This document shows positions 18,967 through 30,600 of a stretch of DNA of 64,000 nucleotides, piece by piece. A program made the position numbers and the translations under genes. Origin of the DNA: Zea mays (lineage: Eukaryota; Streptophyta; Magnoliopsida; Poales; Poaceae). The stretch lies in NCBI RefSeq assembly GCF_902167145.1, contig NC_050105.1:122157898-122221897 (forward strand). Reading direction: 5' to 3'. Position 1 is the stretch's first letter. Every line of letters begins with the position of its first letter. The notes below the pieces were generated by a model. That model worked only from the letters and a program-made list of their open reading frames with translations, did not search any database and was not told the DNA's origin.

Positions 18967-21663
18967 GTGATGTCGGGAGATCACGCCAAGAAGGAGATGG
19001 AGACCGGCGAAAAGCCCACTACAAGCCACGGGAGCACTTCATCGGAAGAGTCCCGCACCAAAAGGAGGGAGAAGAAGAAGAGCTCCTCCAACAAAGGGAA
19101 GGAGAAGAAATCTTCTTCTCACCACAAAGAGAAGAAGGAAAAATCTTCTTCCCACAAGCCGCATCGGAAAGGCGACAAGCACAAGAGGATGAGGAAGGTG
19201 GTCTACTACGAGACCGACACTTCATCAACATCGACCTCCGACTCCGATGCGCCCTCCGTCACTTCTAAGCGCCAAGAGCGCAAGAAGTATAGTAAGATCC
19301 CCCTACGCTACCCTCGCATTTCCAAACATACACCTTTACTTTCCGTCCCATTAGGCAAACCACCAACTTTTGATGGTGAAGATTATGCTAGGTGGAGCGA
19401 TTTAATGCGATTTCATCTAATCTCGCTCCACAAAAGCATATGGGATGTTGTTGAGTTTGGTGCGCAGGTACCATCCGTAGGGGATGAGAACTATGATGAG
19501 GATGAGGTGGCCCAAATCGAGCACTTCAACTCTCAAGCAACAACAATACTCCTAGCCTCTTTAAGTAGAGAGGAGTATAACAAAGTTCAAGGGTTGAAGA
19601 ACGCAAAGGAGATTTGGGATTTACTCAAGACCGCGCATGAAGGTGATGAGCTCACCAAGATCACCAAGCGGGAAACGATTGAGGGGGAGCTCGGTCGGTT
19701 CCGGCTTCACAAAGGGGAGGAGCCACAACACATGTACAATCGGCTCAAGACCTTGGTGAACCAAGCGCGCAACCTCGGGAGCGTAAAGTGGGATGACCAC
19801 GAGGTGGTTAAGGTTATTCTAAGATCACTTATTTTCCTTAACCCTACTCAAGTTCAATTAATCCGTGGTAATCCTAGATATACCAAAATGACCCCCGAGG
19901 AAGTTATCGGGAATTTTGTGAGTTTTGAGTGCATGATCGAAGGCTCGAGGAAGATCAACGAGCTTGATGATGCCACCACATCCGAAGCTCAACCCGTTGC
20001 ATTCAAGGCAACGGAGGAGAAGAAGGAGGAGTCTACACCAAGTCGACAACCAATAGACGCCTCCAAGCTCGACAATGAGGAAATGGCGCTCGTCATCAAG
20101 AGCTTCCGCCAAATCCTCAAGCAAAGGAGGGGGAAGGATTACAAGTCCCGCTCCAAGAAGGTTTGCTACAAGTGTGGTAAGCCCGGTCATTTTATTGCTA
20201 AATGTCCTATATCTAGTGATAGTGACCGAGGCGACGACAAGAAGGGGAGAAGAAAGGAGAAGAAGAGGTACTACAGGAAGAAGGGCGGCGATGCCCATGT
20301 TTGTCGCGAGTGGGACTCCGACGAGAGCTCAAGCGACTCCTCCGACGACGAGGACGCCGCCAACATCGCCGTCACCAAGGGACTCCTCTTCCCCAACGTC
20401 GGCCACAAGTGCCTCATGGCAAAGGACGGCAAAAAGAAGGTTAAATCTAAATCCTCCACTAAATATGAATCCTCTAGTGATGACAATGCTAGTGATGAGG
20501 AAGATAATTTGCGTTCCCTTTTTGCCAACCTTAACATAGCTCAAAAGGAAAAATTGAATGAATTGGTTAGTGCTATTCATGAAAAGGATGACCTTTTGGA
20601 TTCCCAAGAGGATTGTCTAATTAAAGAAAACAAAAAACATGTTAAGGTTAAAAAGGCTTATGCTCTTGAAATTGAGAAATGTGAAAAATTATCTAGTGAG
20701 CTAAGCACTTGTCGTGAGATGATTGACAACCTTAGAAATGAAAATGCTATTTTAAATGCTAAGGTTGATTCACATGTTTGTAATGTTTCAATTCCCAATC
20801 TTAGAAATGATAATGTTGACTTGCTTGCTAAGATTGATGAATTGAATGTATCTCTTGCTAGCCTTAGATTAGAGAATGAAAATTTAATTGCTAAGGCTAA
20901 AGATTTTGATGTTTGCAAAGTTACAATTTCCAATCTTAAAGATAAAAATGATATTCTTCATGCTAAGATTGTGGAACTTGATTCTTGCAAACCCTCTACA
21001 TCTACCATTGAGCATGTCACTATTTGTGCTAGATGTAGAGATATTGATGTTAATGCTATTCATGATCACATGATCTTAATTAAGCAACAAAATGATCATA
21101 TAGCTAAACTTGATGCTAAAATTGCCGAGCACAACTTAGAAAATGAGAAATTTAAATTTGCTCGTAGCATGCTTTATAATGGGAGACGCCCTGGCATTAA
21201 GGATGGCATTGGGTTCCAAAGGGGAGACAATGTCAAAATTAGTGCCCCTCCTAAAAGATTGTCAAATTTTGTTAAGGGCAAGGCTCCCATGCCTCAGGAT
21301 AACGAGGGTTACATTTTATACCCTGCCGGTTATCTCGAGGACAAAATTAGGAAAATTCATTCTAGGAAGTCTCACTCTGGCCCTAATCATGCTTTTATGT
21401 ATAAGGGTGAGACATCTAGCTCTAGGCAACCAACCCGTGCCAAGTTGCCTAGAAAGAAAACTCCTAATGCATCAAATGATCATGCCATTTCATTTAAAAC
21501 TTTTGATGCTTCTTATGTGCTTACTAACAAATCCGGCAAAGTAGTTGCCAAGTTTGTTGGGGGCAAACACAAGGGATCAAAGACTTGTGTTTGGGTACCC
21601 AAAGTTCTTGTTTCTAATGCCAAAGGACCCAAAACAGTTTGGGTACCTAAAGTCAAGAACTAA
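18967..21663 (+). CDS. gag: Sirevirus 1 Gag, 898 aa
   Basis: Starts MMSGDHAKKEMETG 45 nt after the LTR. The N-terminus is Lys/Ser-rich and basic. A copia Gag domain follows around residues 135-330 (WSDLMRFHLISLHKSIWDVV, then KTLVNQARNLGS). A CCHC zinc knuckle lies at residues 400-413 (CYKCGKPGHFIAKC), followed by acidic Asp/Ser-rich stretches and a long Leu/Asn-rich coiled coil at about residues 515-740. The C-terminus has Trp-Val-Pro-Lys repeats (VWVPKV twice). Gag packages element RNA into virus-like particles. The large post-knuckle coiled coil is long for copia but usual in Sireviruses. The frame is intact; TAA ends it 12-13 nt before the pol reading region. Confidence 0.9.
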   Translation: MMSGDHAKKEMETGEKPTTSHGSTSSEESRTKRREKKKSSSNKGKEKKSSSHHKEKKEKSSSHKPHRKGDKHKRMRKVVYYETDTSSTSTSDSDAPSVTSKRQERKKYSKIPLRYPRISKHTPLLSVPLGKPPTFDGEDYARWSDLMRFHLISLHKSIWDVVEFGAQVPSVGDENYDEDEVAQIEHFNSQATTILLASLSREEYNKVQGLKNAKEIWDLLKTAHEGDELTKITKRETIEGELGRFRLHKGEEPQHMYNRLKTLVNQARNLGSVKWDDHEVVKVILRSLIFLNPTQVQLIRGNPRYTKMTPEEVIGNFVSFECMIEGSRKINELDDATTSEAQPVAFKATEEKKEESTPSRQPIDASKLDNEEMALVIKSFRQILKQRRGKDYKSRSKKVCYKCGKPGHFIAKCPISSDSDRGDDKKGRRKEKKRYYRKKGGDAHVCREWDSDESSSDSSDDEDAANIAVTKGLLFPNVGHKCLMAKDGKKKVKSKSSTKYESSSDDNASDEEDNLRSLFANLNIAQKEKLNELVSAIHEKDDLLDSQEDCLIKENKKHVKVKKAYALEIEKCEKLSSELSTCREMIDNLRNENAILNAKVDSHVCNVSIPNLRNDNVDLLAKIDELNVSLASLRLENENLIAKAKDFDVCKVTISNLKDKNDILHAKIVELDSCKPSTSTIEHVTICARCRDIDVNAIHDHMILIKQQNDHIAKLDAKIAEHNLENEKFKFARSMLYNGRRPGIKDGIGFQRGDNVKISAPPKRLSNFVKGKAPMPQDNEGYILYPAGYLEDKIRKIHSRKSHSGPNHAFMYKGETSSSRQPTRAKLPRKKTPNASNDHAISFKTFDASYVLTNKSGKVVAKFVGGKHKGSKTCVWVPKVLVSNAKGPKTVWVPKVKN

Positions 21664-21676
21664 ATTTGTTTTGTAG

Positions 21677-23329
21677 GTTTATGCATCCGGGGGCTCAAGT
21701 TGGATACTCGACAGCGGGTGCACAAACCACATGACCGGGGAGAAAAGGATGTTCTCCTCATATGAGAAAAACAAAGATCCCCAACGAGCTATCACATTCG
21801 GGGATGGGAATCAAGGTTTGGTCAAAGGACTTGGTAAAATTGCAATATCTCCTGACCATTCCATTTCCAATGTTTTTCTTGTTGATTCTTTAGATTACAA
21901 CTTGCTTTCTGTTTCCCAATTATGTCAAATGGGCTACAACTGTCTTTTTACTGATACAGGTGTCACTGTCTTTAGAAGAAGTGATGATTCAATAGCATTT
22001 AAGGGTGTGTTAGAGGGTCAGCTATACTTAGTAGATTTTGATAGAGCTGAACTCGACACATGCTTAATTGCTAAGACTAACATGGGTTGGCTCTGGCACC
22101 GCCGACTAGCCCATGTTGGGATGAAGAATCTTCATAAGCTTCTAACGGGAGAGCACATTTTAGGATTAACAAATGTTTATTTTGAGAAAGACAGGATTTG
22201 TAGCGCATGCCAGGCAGGAAAGCAAGTTGGAGTCCATCATCCACACAAAAACATCATGACGACCGACAGGCCGCTTGAGCTACTCCACATGGATCTATTC
22301 GGCCCGATTGCCTACATAAGCATCGGCGGGAGTAAGTACTGTCTTGTAATAGTGGATGATTATTCTCGCTTCACTTGGGTATTCTTTTTACAGGAAAAAT
22401 CTCAAACCCAAGAAACCTTAAAGGGATTCTTGAGACGGGCTCAAAATGAGTTCGGCTTAAGAATCAAGAAAATAAGAAGCGACAACGGGACGGAGTTCAA
22501 GAACTCTCAAATTGAAAGCTTTCTTGAGGAGGAGGGCATCAAGCATGAGTTCTCTTCTCCCTACACACCTCAACAAAATGGTGTAGTGGAGAGAAAGAAT
22601 AGAACTCTTTTGGACATGGCGAGAACCATGCTTGATGAATACAAGACTTCGGATCGGTTTTGGGCCGAGGCGGTCAACACCGCTTGCTACGCCATCAACC
22701 GATTATATCTTCACCGAATCCTCAAGAGGACATCGTATGAACTCCTAACCGGTAAAAAGCCCAACATTTCATATTTTAGAGTCTTTGGTAGCAAATGCTT
22801 TATACTTGTTAAAAGAGGTAGAAAATCTAAATTTGCTCCTAAGACTGTAGAAGGCTTTTTACTAGGATATGACTCAAACACAAGGGCATATAGGGTCTTT
22901 AACAAGTCCACTGGACTAGTTGAAGTCTCATGTGACGTTGTGTTTGATGAAACTAACGGCTCTCAAGTAGAGCAAGTTGATCTTGATGAGATAGGTAATG
23001 AAGAGGCTCCATGCATAGCGCTAAGGAACATGTCCATTGGGGACGTGTGTCCTAAGGAATCCGAAGAGCCTTCAAGAGCACAAGATCAACCATCCTCCTC
23101 CATGCAAGCATCTCCACCAACTCAAAATGAGGATGAAGCTCAAGTTGATGAAGGGCAAAATCAAGAAGATGAGCCACCTCAAGATGATGGCAATGATCAA
23201 GGGGGAGATGCAATTGATCAAGAAAAGGAGGATGAGGAAGAACCAAGGCTGCCACACCCAAGAGTCCACCAAGCAATACAAAGAGATCACCCCGTCGACA
23301 CCATCCTCGGCGACATTCATAAGGGGTAA
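21677..23329 (+). pseudogene. pol: Sirevirus 1 Pol, first part: protease and integrase
   Basis: Read in a frame shifted relative to gag. Protease active site SGGSSWILDSGCTNHMTG lies near 21685-21740, then the zinc-binding pre-integrase region (WLWHRRLAHVGMKNLHKLL...CSACQAGK). The integrase core has DDE residues in HMDLFGP, RSDNGTEF and GVVERKNRTL, followed by the VFGSKCF and GYDSNTRAYR region. An acidic Gln/Asp/Glu linker follows. The frame ends at TAA (23327-23329); comparison with the second Sirevirus in this window points to loss of one G in a G-run. Polyprotein production is therefore broken here. The first methionine in this frame is downstream of the protease, so initiation must come from gag readthrough, shift or splicing. 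Confidence 0.85.
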
Positions 23330-24261
23330 CTACTCGATCTCGGGTTGCACATTTCTGTGAGCATTACTCTTTTGTTTCCTCTATTGAGCCACACAGGGTA
23401 GAGGAAGCTCTCCAAGATTCGGATTGGGTGGTGGCGATGCAAGAGGAGCTCAACAACTTCACGAGGAATGAGGTATGGCATTTAGTTCCACGTCCTAACC
23501 AAAATGTTGTAGGAACCAAGTGGGTCTTCCGCAACAAGCAAGATGAGCATGGTGTGGTGACAAGGAACAAAGCTCGACTCGTGGCCAAAGGGTATTCACA
23601 AGTCGAAGGTTTGGATTTCGGTGAAACCTATGCACCCGTAGCTAGGCTTGAGTCAATTCGCATATTATTGGCCTATGCTACTTACCATGGCTTTAAGCTC
23701 TATCAAATGGACGTGAAAAGTGCTTTCCTCAACGGACCAATCAAGGAAGAGGTCTATGTTGAGCAACCTCCCGGCTTTGAAGACAGTGAGTATCCTAACC
23801 ATGTTTATAGGCTCTCTAAGGCGCTTTATGGGCTCAAGCAAGCCCCAAGAGCATGGTATGAATGCCTAAGAGATTTCCTTATTGCTAATGGCTTCAAAGT
23901 CGGCAAGGCCGATCCTACACTCTTTACTAAAACTCTTGAAAATGACTTGTTTGTATGCCAAATTTATGTTGATGATATTATATTTGGGTCTACTAACGAG
24001 TCTACATGTGAAGAGTTTAGTAGGATCATGACACAGAAATTCGAGATGTCAATGATGGGGGAGTTGAAGTATTTTCTAGGATTCCAAGTCAAGCAACTCC
24101 AAGAGGGCACCTTCATTTGCCAAACGAAGTACACTCAAGACATTCTAATCAAGTTTGGAATGAAGGATGCCAAGCCCATCAAGACACCCATGGGAACTAA
24201 TGGGCATCTCGACCTCGACACGGAGGTAAATCCGTCGATCAAAAGGTATACCGGTCGATGA
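23330..24261 (+). pseudogene. pol: Sirevirus 1 Pol, second part: reverse transcriptase
   Basis: The pol frame continues one base out of phase with the preceding part. RT begins around [18 protein letters not shown] and includes [40 protein letters not shown] and the catalytic YVDDIIFGS (about 23965-23991). It ends in KRYTGR followed by TGA. Comparison with the second copy indicates a single missing base shortly before this (near 24222), so the stop is a frameshift product. The RT motifs themselves look intact. Element now dead in cis. Confidence 0.85.
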
Positions 24262-24920
24262 TTGGTTCATTGCTTTATTTATGTGCATCTCGACCGGATA
24301 TTATGCTTTCCGTTTGCATGTGTGCAAGATTTCAATCCGACCCTAAGGAATCCCACCTTACGGCCGTAAAACGAATCTTGAGATATTTAGCTTATACTCC
24401 TAAGTTTGGGCTTTGGTACCCTCGGGGATCCACTTTTGATTTGATTGGTTATTCGGATGCCGATTGGGCAGGGTGTAAGATTAATAGGAAGAGCACATCG
24501 GGGACTTGCCAGTTCTTGGGAAGATCCTTGGTGTCTTGGGCTTCAAAGAAGCAAAATTCGGTCGCTCTTTCCACCGCCGAAGCCGAGTACATTGCCGCAG
24601 GCCATTGTTGCGCGCAATTGCTTTGGATGAGGCAAACCCTGCGGGACTACGGTTACAAATTAACCAAAGTTCCTTTACTATGTGATAATGAGAGTGCAAT
24701 CAAAATGGCCGACAACCCCGTCGAGCACAGCCGCACTAAGCACATAGCCATTCGGTATCATTTTCTAAGGGATCACCAACAAAAGGGAGATATCGAGATT
24801 TCTTACATTAACACTAAAGATCAATTAGCCGATATCTTTACCAAGCCTCTTGATGAACAATCTTTTACCAGACTTAGGCATGAGCTCAATATTCTTGATT
24901 CTAGAAATTTCTTTTGCTAG
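24258..24920 (+). pseudogene. pol: Sirevirus 1 Pol, third part: RNase H
   Basis: After the second frameshift the frame reopens with [16 protein letters not shown]. It carries copia RNase H motifs: GYSDADWAGC (first catalytic Asp), STAEAEYIAAGHC (catalytic Glu), LLCDNESAIKMADNP (Asp) and HIAIRYHFLRDH, ending ILDSRNFFC. About 220 codons with no internal stop. It would degrade RNA in RNA:DNA hybrids during replication if fused to the RT. No envelope-like ORF follows; noncoding sequence runs to the LTR. Confidence 0.88.
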
Positions 24921-25735
24921 CCTGCACACATAGCTCATTTGAATACCTTTGATTATATCTCGTTTATATGCTATGACTAATGTGTTTTCAAGTCTATTTC
25001 AAACCAAGTCATAGGTATATTGAAAGGGAATTGGAGTCTTCGGCAAAGACAAAGGCTTCCACTCCGTAACTCATACTTCGCCATCACTCCAAGCATCTCT
25101 CTATTCTTTGGGGAGAAATGAGAATTCAAAGCAAAAGGACTTCGTCTTTGGTATAATCTTAACTCATTTACTTATGACCAAAAGGCTCTAATGATTCCGT
25201 TTTTGGCGATTCATGCCAAAAAGGGGGAGAAATGAGCCCAAAGCAAAAGGACCGCACCACCACCAATTTCAAAAACTTAGTGCTTTCCAAGAGTATTTAT
25301 CAAATAAGTATCCTATTATATTCAAGAAGGGGGAGAAAGTAGTATTTCAAAATGATATATCAAAACCCTCTTGAACACTAAGAGGTGGATCTCTTTTAGG
25401 GGGAGTTTTGTTTAGTCAAAGGAAAAGCATTTGAAACAGGGGGAGAAAATTTCAAATCTTGAAAATGCTTTGCAAACTCCTATTCATTTACCTTTGACTA
25501 TTTGCAAAAGATCTTTGAAAAGGATTTACAAAAGAATTTGCAAAAACAAAACATGTGGTGCAAATGTGGTCCAAAATGTCAAATAAGAAAGAAACATTCC
25601 ATGCATATCTTGTAAGTAGTTTTATTGGCTCAATTCCAAGCAACCTTTACACTTACATTATGCAAACTAGTTCAATTATGCACTTCTATATTTGCTTTGG
25701 TTTGTGTTGGCATCAATCACCAAAAAGGGGGAGAT
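24921..25735 (+). promoter_or_regulatory. 3' noncoding region with repeated polypurine tracts
   Basis: AAAAGGGGGAGA-like tracts occur near 25221, 25326, 25397 and 25438, and finally at 25722-25735 (AAAAAGGGGGAGAT) directly before the 3' LTR. The last is the functional position for plus-strand priming. Multiple polypurine tracts are a recognised Sirevirus trait. No ORF longer than about 65 codons is present. Confidence 0.85.
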
Positions 25736-26732
25736 TGAAAGGGAATTAGGCTTACACCTAGTTCCTAAATAATTTTGGTGGTTGAATTGCCCAACACAAA
25801 CCCTTGGACTAACTAGTTTGCCCAAGTGTATAGATTATACAGGTGTAAAAGGTTCACACTCAGCCAATAAAAAGACCAAGTTTTGGATTCAACAAAGGAG
25901 CAAAGGGGCAACCGAAGGCACCCCTGGTCTGGCGCACCGGACTGTCCGGTGTGCCACCGGACAGTAAACAGTACCTGTCCGGTGCACCAGGGGACTCAGA
26001 CTCAAACTCGCCACCTTCGGGAATTTCCAGGGCGACTCGGCTATAATTCACCGGACTGTCCGGTGTACACCGGACAGTGTCCGGTGCGCCAAGGGAGGTC
26101 GGCCTCAGGAACTCGCCAGCTTCGGGAAACGCCAACGGATAGCCCGCTAAAATTCACCGGACTGTCCGGTGTGCACCGGACTGTCCGGTGCACCTCCGGA
26201 GCAACGGTCATCTCCGCGCCAACGGCTCTCTGCCGCGCATTTAATGCGCCCTCTACGCGCGCAGAAGTCAGAATCGCCCATGCTGGCACACCGGACATCA
26301 AACAGTACCTGTCCGGTGTGCACCGGACACCCAGGCGGGCCCACAAGTCAGAAGCTCCAACGGTCAGAATCCAACGGCAGTGATGACGTGGCAGGGGGCA
26401 CCGGACTGTCCGGTGTGCACCGGACTGTCCGGTGCGCCATCGAACAGACAGGATTCCCAACGGCCACATTTGGTGGTTGGGGCTATAAATACCCCAACCA
26501 CCCCACCATTCATTGCATCCAAGTTTTCCACTTCTCAACGGGGAGTAGGTTTGCAAGAACCGAACCTCGGTAAAACAAATCTCCGTGTCTCACTTGCTTA
26601 TTCGCTTGGGATTTGTTTTGCGCCCTCTCTCGCGGAGTCGTTTATATTTCTAACGCTAACCCGGCTTGTAGTTGTGTTTATATTTGTAAATTTCAGTTTC
26701 GCCCTATTCACCCCCCCTCTAGGCGACTATCA
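25736..26732 (+). repeat. 3' LTR of Sirevirus 1 (997 bp, internal deletion)
   Basis: Same ends as the 5' LTR, with palindromes and TATA hairpin retained. It lacks the 321 bp equivalent to 18408-18728. The junction is a single CTCAAC (26534-26539), which is present at both edges in the 5' LTR. Confidence 0.92.
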
Positions 26733-26737
26733 CATTA

Positions 26738-27309
26738 TCTCCCCTCGGATATAATGATTTTCGGACGAAGGTTATGAAGGACAATCCTTCATAAGCACAA
26801 TGAATGCTGAAGAAGGATTCATATGCAAGATATAAAAAATAACATAAATGCTTTAAACATTATTATCAATTTATTCTTATTTGCATTACTGTATTAACAA
26901 TTAGAAATTATAAATGTACCTTCGGCTCGAAGGAAAGCAAGGGTACAAGCGTGACGCAAAAGCCAATGTTGAATTAGCGTGAACAGTACGGGAACACTGT
27001 TCATCTATTTATAGACACGGGTCGCAGCCCATGTAAAATTACACCCATGCCCTTTACATTTGCTAATAACTCTATAGCAATCCATCGGGGTCTAAATAGC
27101 CTTTTCCCTTTTAAGTCGGTTTCTTTTCCTGCTATCACGCTGAAGCTCCCCTGTGCATAGCTTCGGCTTTGCGCCATGCTACATACTCTTTGTGCATCTT
27201 CACGCTGTGGTTTTGATTTAAGTCCGAAGGTACCTGTTTACACATTATACTCTAGAGACATTGTTAAATCATGTTTTTGAGGACCTTCGGAAGCCGAAGG
27301 CCCCCAACA
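26738..27309 (-). repeat. Left LTR of gypsy-like copy 1, second part
   Basis: Continues the LTR cut at 17603 and ends CCCCCAACA. It matches 33370-33940 closely. A minus-strand TATA box lies at 27013-27006, and an inverted repeat TGAACAGT/ACTGTTCA sits just beyond it (26980-27003). This is the 3' LTR in element orientation. Confidence 0.88.
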
Positions 27310-27464
27310 GTAGCCCCTCGCAATGTTAATTTGTTAGAGTGATAAATTTGGATTGCGACATGGACGAAGGCCTTAAGCCGAAGGTCCGAAAAAACACCTT
27401 CCCTTTGCTAGAATAGCAACAGTCATTGACAAGCGGGACCCTCTAGTTTTTATCGCACTAGGCG

Positions 27465-27472
27465 TATAAATA
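27465..27472 (+). promoter_or_regulatory. TATA box for the antisense gene, copy 1
   Basis: TATAAATA lies 145 bp before the likely start codon of the oppositely oriented gene. Copy 2 has TATAAATA at 37825-37832 in the same relative place, supporting a real plus-strand promoter inside the element. Confidence 0.65.
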
Positions 27473-27616
27473 AGGGCTCACCACGAGTTCATTTGGCACG
27501 CTTTCTTGCCATCTGCTCTTGCTCACCCAACTTTTAGCCCTTGCGCACCAACACTTGCTTGGCTTTTTAAATTTTCAAGCTTCGGTTTCGAGAGCATTTT
27601 CTCAGCATTTTCGAAG

Positions 27617-30600
27617 ATGTCTGAAGATAAGAAAGTTGTCACTGAATCGAAGCTGAGCCTTTCTGAGGAGATGAATCTTGGTTTTCTTGAATCAATGGCA
27701 AATACAAATACAGAGAAGATTACTAGGGAGATTTTAGAGGGTTTGTCTGAAGACACTGGTGACAGTGACAGCTATGATGTGGAAAGTGGTGGTGAAGATT
27801 CCGAAGATCGACCATGGCGACCAAGCCATGCAGTTTTTGGAAAATCAAGCATTAAACAAAGCCATCTTGCCAATATGAGGGGTAGATATTTTCGGGATTT
27901 ATCTATTGTGAGGGTTGACGAAGGAGAGAAAACTTGTCCGACTCCCGAGGAGAATGAAGTCGTGATATTCCGAAGTTTCTTCAAGGCTGGACTTCGATTT
28001 CCTTTGAGCAGTTTCGTGGTAGAAGTTTTGAAGATATTTGAAATCTGCCTTCATCAAATTACTCCCGAAGCAATCATAAGGATGGGAATCTTTGTATGGG
28101 CCGTAAAGAGCCAAGGTTTGGAGCCAAATGCAAAAAGTTTATGCAGTACGCATGAGTTATTATATGAGACAAAACCATGGGGTAAAGAGCAATATCATAA
28201 CAATTTTGGTTGTTATAGCTTCGGTGCCCGCTCTGGGTCTAGCTGTCCCGTGCCAACTTTTCGGAAGAGATGGCCTGGAGACTGGATGAAGGAATGGTTT
28301 TATGTGAAAAACGACTTGAAAACACGAGAAGATATTAAAGATATCATCATGCGTCCCATCTGGCAGCGTTTTGGCCTTCGGAAACCGAAGGTGGACATTG
28401 ACGAAGCAGCCGAAGAATGCCGGAGAGCCTTCGGTGTAGTTTGCTCTTTCATCGGGACAAGGGATTTGATCCAGGAACACATTGCCTTCAGAGTATGGCC
28501 ACTTGTAGAAAAGTGGGAAATGCCAAAGGAAACCATCAGCAAACCTGACAAAGGTGGACTAGTTAGGTTAAAATATACCTTCAGATATGGAGATCAGTTT
28601 GTCGAGCCAGATGATGACTGGCTGAAATGTATTGAGGCCACTAGCGATGAACTGCTTGGACCATACTCGAAGGCAGAAGATACTGCACTGTCTGCGGCCT
28701 TCGGAGGCCGGAAGAAGAAAAGACTCAATCGAGTATTTGATGCCATTGGGTTCATCTATCCTGACTACCGTTACCCAACGCGGGGTCAAAAAAGGAAAGA
28801 TACGGCTTCTGTTAAGGAAGCTGCTTCAGCCGCTCCCAGTGAACCATCGCCGAAGAGGAAAACGATGAAGGTTCTTACACACCGGCCACGCTATATTGAA
28901 CCGGCCACAGTGCCTGAGTTTGTCGGTGAGACCTCTTCGGCCACCGAAGCCAAGGAGCCGACTCCCCTGCCGAATATTGAAGAGCCAGCCATAATGCCGG
29001 AGATGGGGAAAATAGAAGAACCGAGGCCTGAAGAAACAAAGACATCGGAAATTTTAAGTCCTTCAGCAAAAGTTGAGGTGCCAACACCAATGCCGAGGGC
29101 ACAAAAAGACCTTTCAACAACTCCCAAGAGGAAAAGAATGGTTAACGTGCTAGATGTGTTGGAAACGATAAAATCTTCAAGCTCTACTTCGAAGATAGCT
29201 GCCGAAGCTCCAAAGACACAAATTGAGGCCGAAACTGCCAAAAGTCGAGCAGAAACTGAAACTGGGCTTTCAGAGCCCACCAAGAGGGATTTCTTGGAAA
29301 TTGAAAAAGAAAAGGAAAAAGAATTTGCAGAAGAAATTTTATCTGAGAAAATCGCCACACCCGAAGCATCTTCTGAAGCTTTTGACTATGTCTTACGTCA
29401 TGCTTCAGGTAAAAATCTGACCGTAAAAGAAAAGAGAGAAGCTCGGTTCTATGCACAAAAATTGAAATATCCAAAAGGGGCGTTGATATTCAACGGCAGC
29501 GGAGAAGAAGGCTTCTTGTATTGTCTCCCTGACAACAAGGAGATTTTTGTTTGTCGGGAGATGAGCAAGAACATCGGATTCCCAACATTAGAAGACGGGC
29601 TCTCGGTGCTGTCAAAAAATGAGCTGGCCGACAGCTTAGCGTACAACAGTTTAAAGGTGAAAAAATGAGATTTTTGTATTATTCCTTGAAACCAAAATTT
29701 TTCATTTGCTTGAACTTATTAACACATTTTTTTGCAGGGCCTTATACTTAGCAATGCCCTCAGGGCACAGAAAGATGCCGAAGACGAAGGGTGTACCATA
29801 GCCTTGCGCAACCTTCGTTCCGAAGTAATTGAACTAAGGAACGAAGGTCTCGAAAAAGATAAAATGTTACATTCGTTGGTGAATAAGATAAAAGAGGACG
29901 AAGCTGCTTTCAAAGCTCAAGCTGAGGCTCAGAAGCGCGAAATTGAGGATCTTCGGAAACAGCTAGCCAGAGCTAAAGAAGAATACACAGTTGAAGAAAC
30001 AAAAAGAGAAATTAGTGAACAATGGGCAAATCATTTGAAAAAAAAAACGTTGAAGAGCTTCGTGCGTCCAAGAAAAAGTGTTATAAAAAATCCATAGAAT
30101 GTGTTAAGAAAATAAGAACCGGCTTCGCCAGCGTTGGCGCGTTTTCAAGTGAAGGAAATTTCATGAGGGGCGACCCCGAAGGCCCAATTGGATGGATCAG
30201 CCATGAAGCTGAAGCTTTTGAAGAAGTTTTGAATAGCCGTGGAGACATATGTGCCTTCTCGGGTGCTAGGGGGATTGCCACTGTTTTGGAGAAGAAAGGC
30301 TGCGATCACGTGAAATCCCTGGCACAGACCGAAGCCGATTTATCCTCTGAAGACATAAAAGACCCTTCGGCCGAGGCAAGTTTGGTTGGTGGAAAATTTT
30401 TCACCGACATCTGGGAAAACGGTGGCCGGGAGATGGCTCAAGAAATTATACGGAGAAGCGAGAAAGGTATACATGACGCTAGAAAAGTAGCAGAGGCCGC
30501 TGAGAAAAGTGCGGATCTCGAAGGGTGAATAGGTATTAACTAGTAGTTTTTGGGTTTTTGTTGTAACATTTTGATTTTGAACTTGTTTACACTTTGTAAC

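Larger units (their letters stand above)
17604..26732 (+). mobile_element. Sirevirus-type Ty1/copia element (Opie/Ji-like), full length
   Basis: A 9129-bp element with terminal TG..CA, direct LTRs, tRNA-iMet-type primer site, gag, pol and polypurine tract, flanked by CATTA (17599-17603 and 26733-26737). The LTRs differ by only about four substitutions over 997 aligned bases (counted by eye) apart from one 321-bp deletion, so insertion was recent. The LTR palindromes and repeated purine tracts are Sirevirus hallmarks. The family name Opie is a recollection, not verified. Confidence 0.9.
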
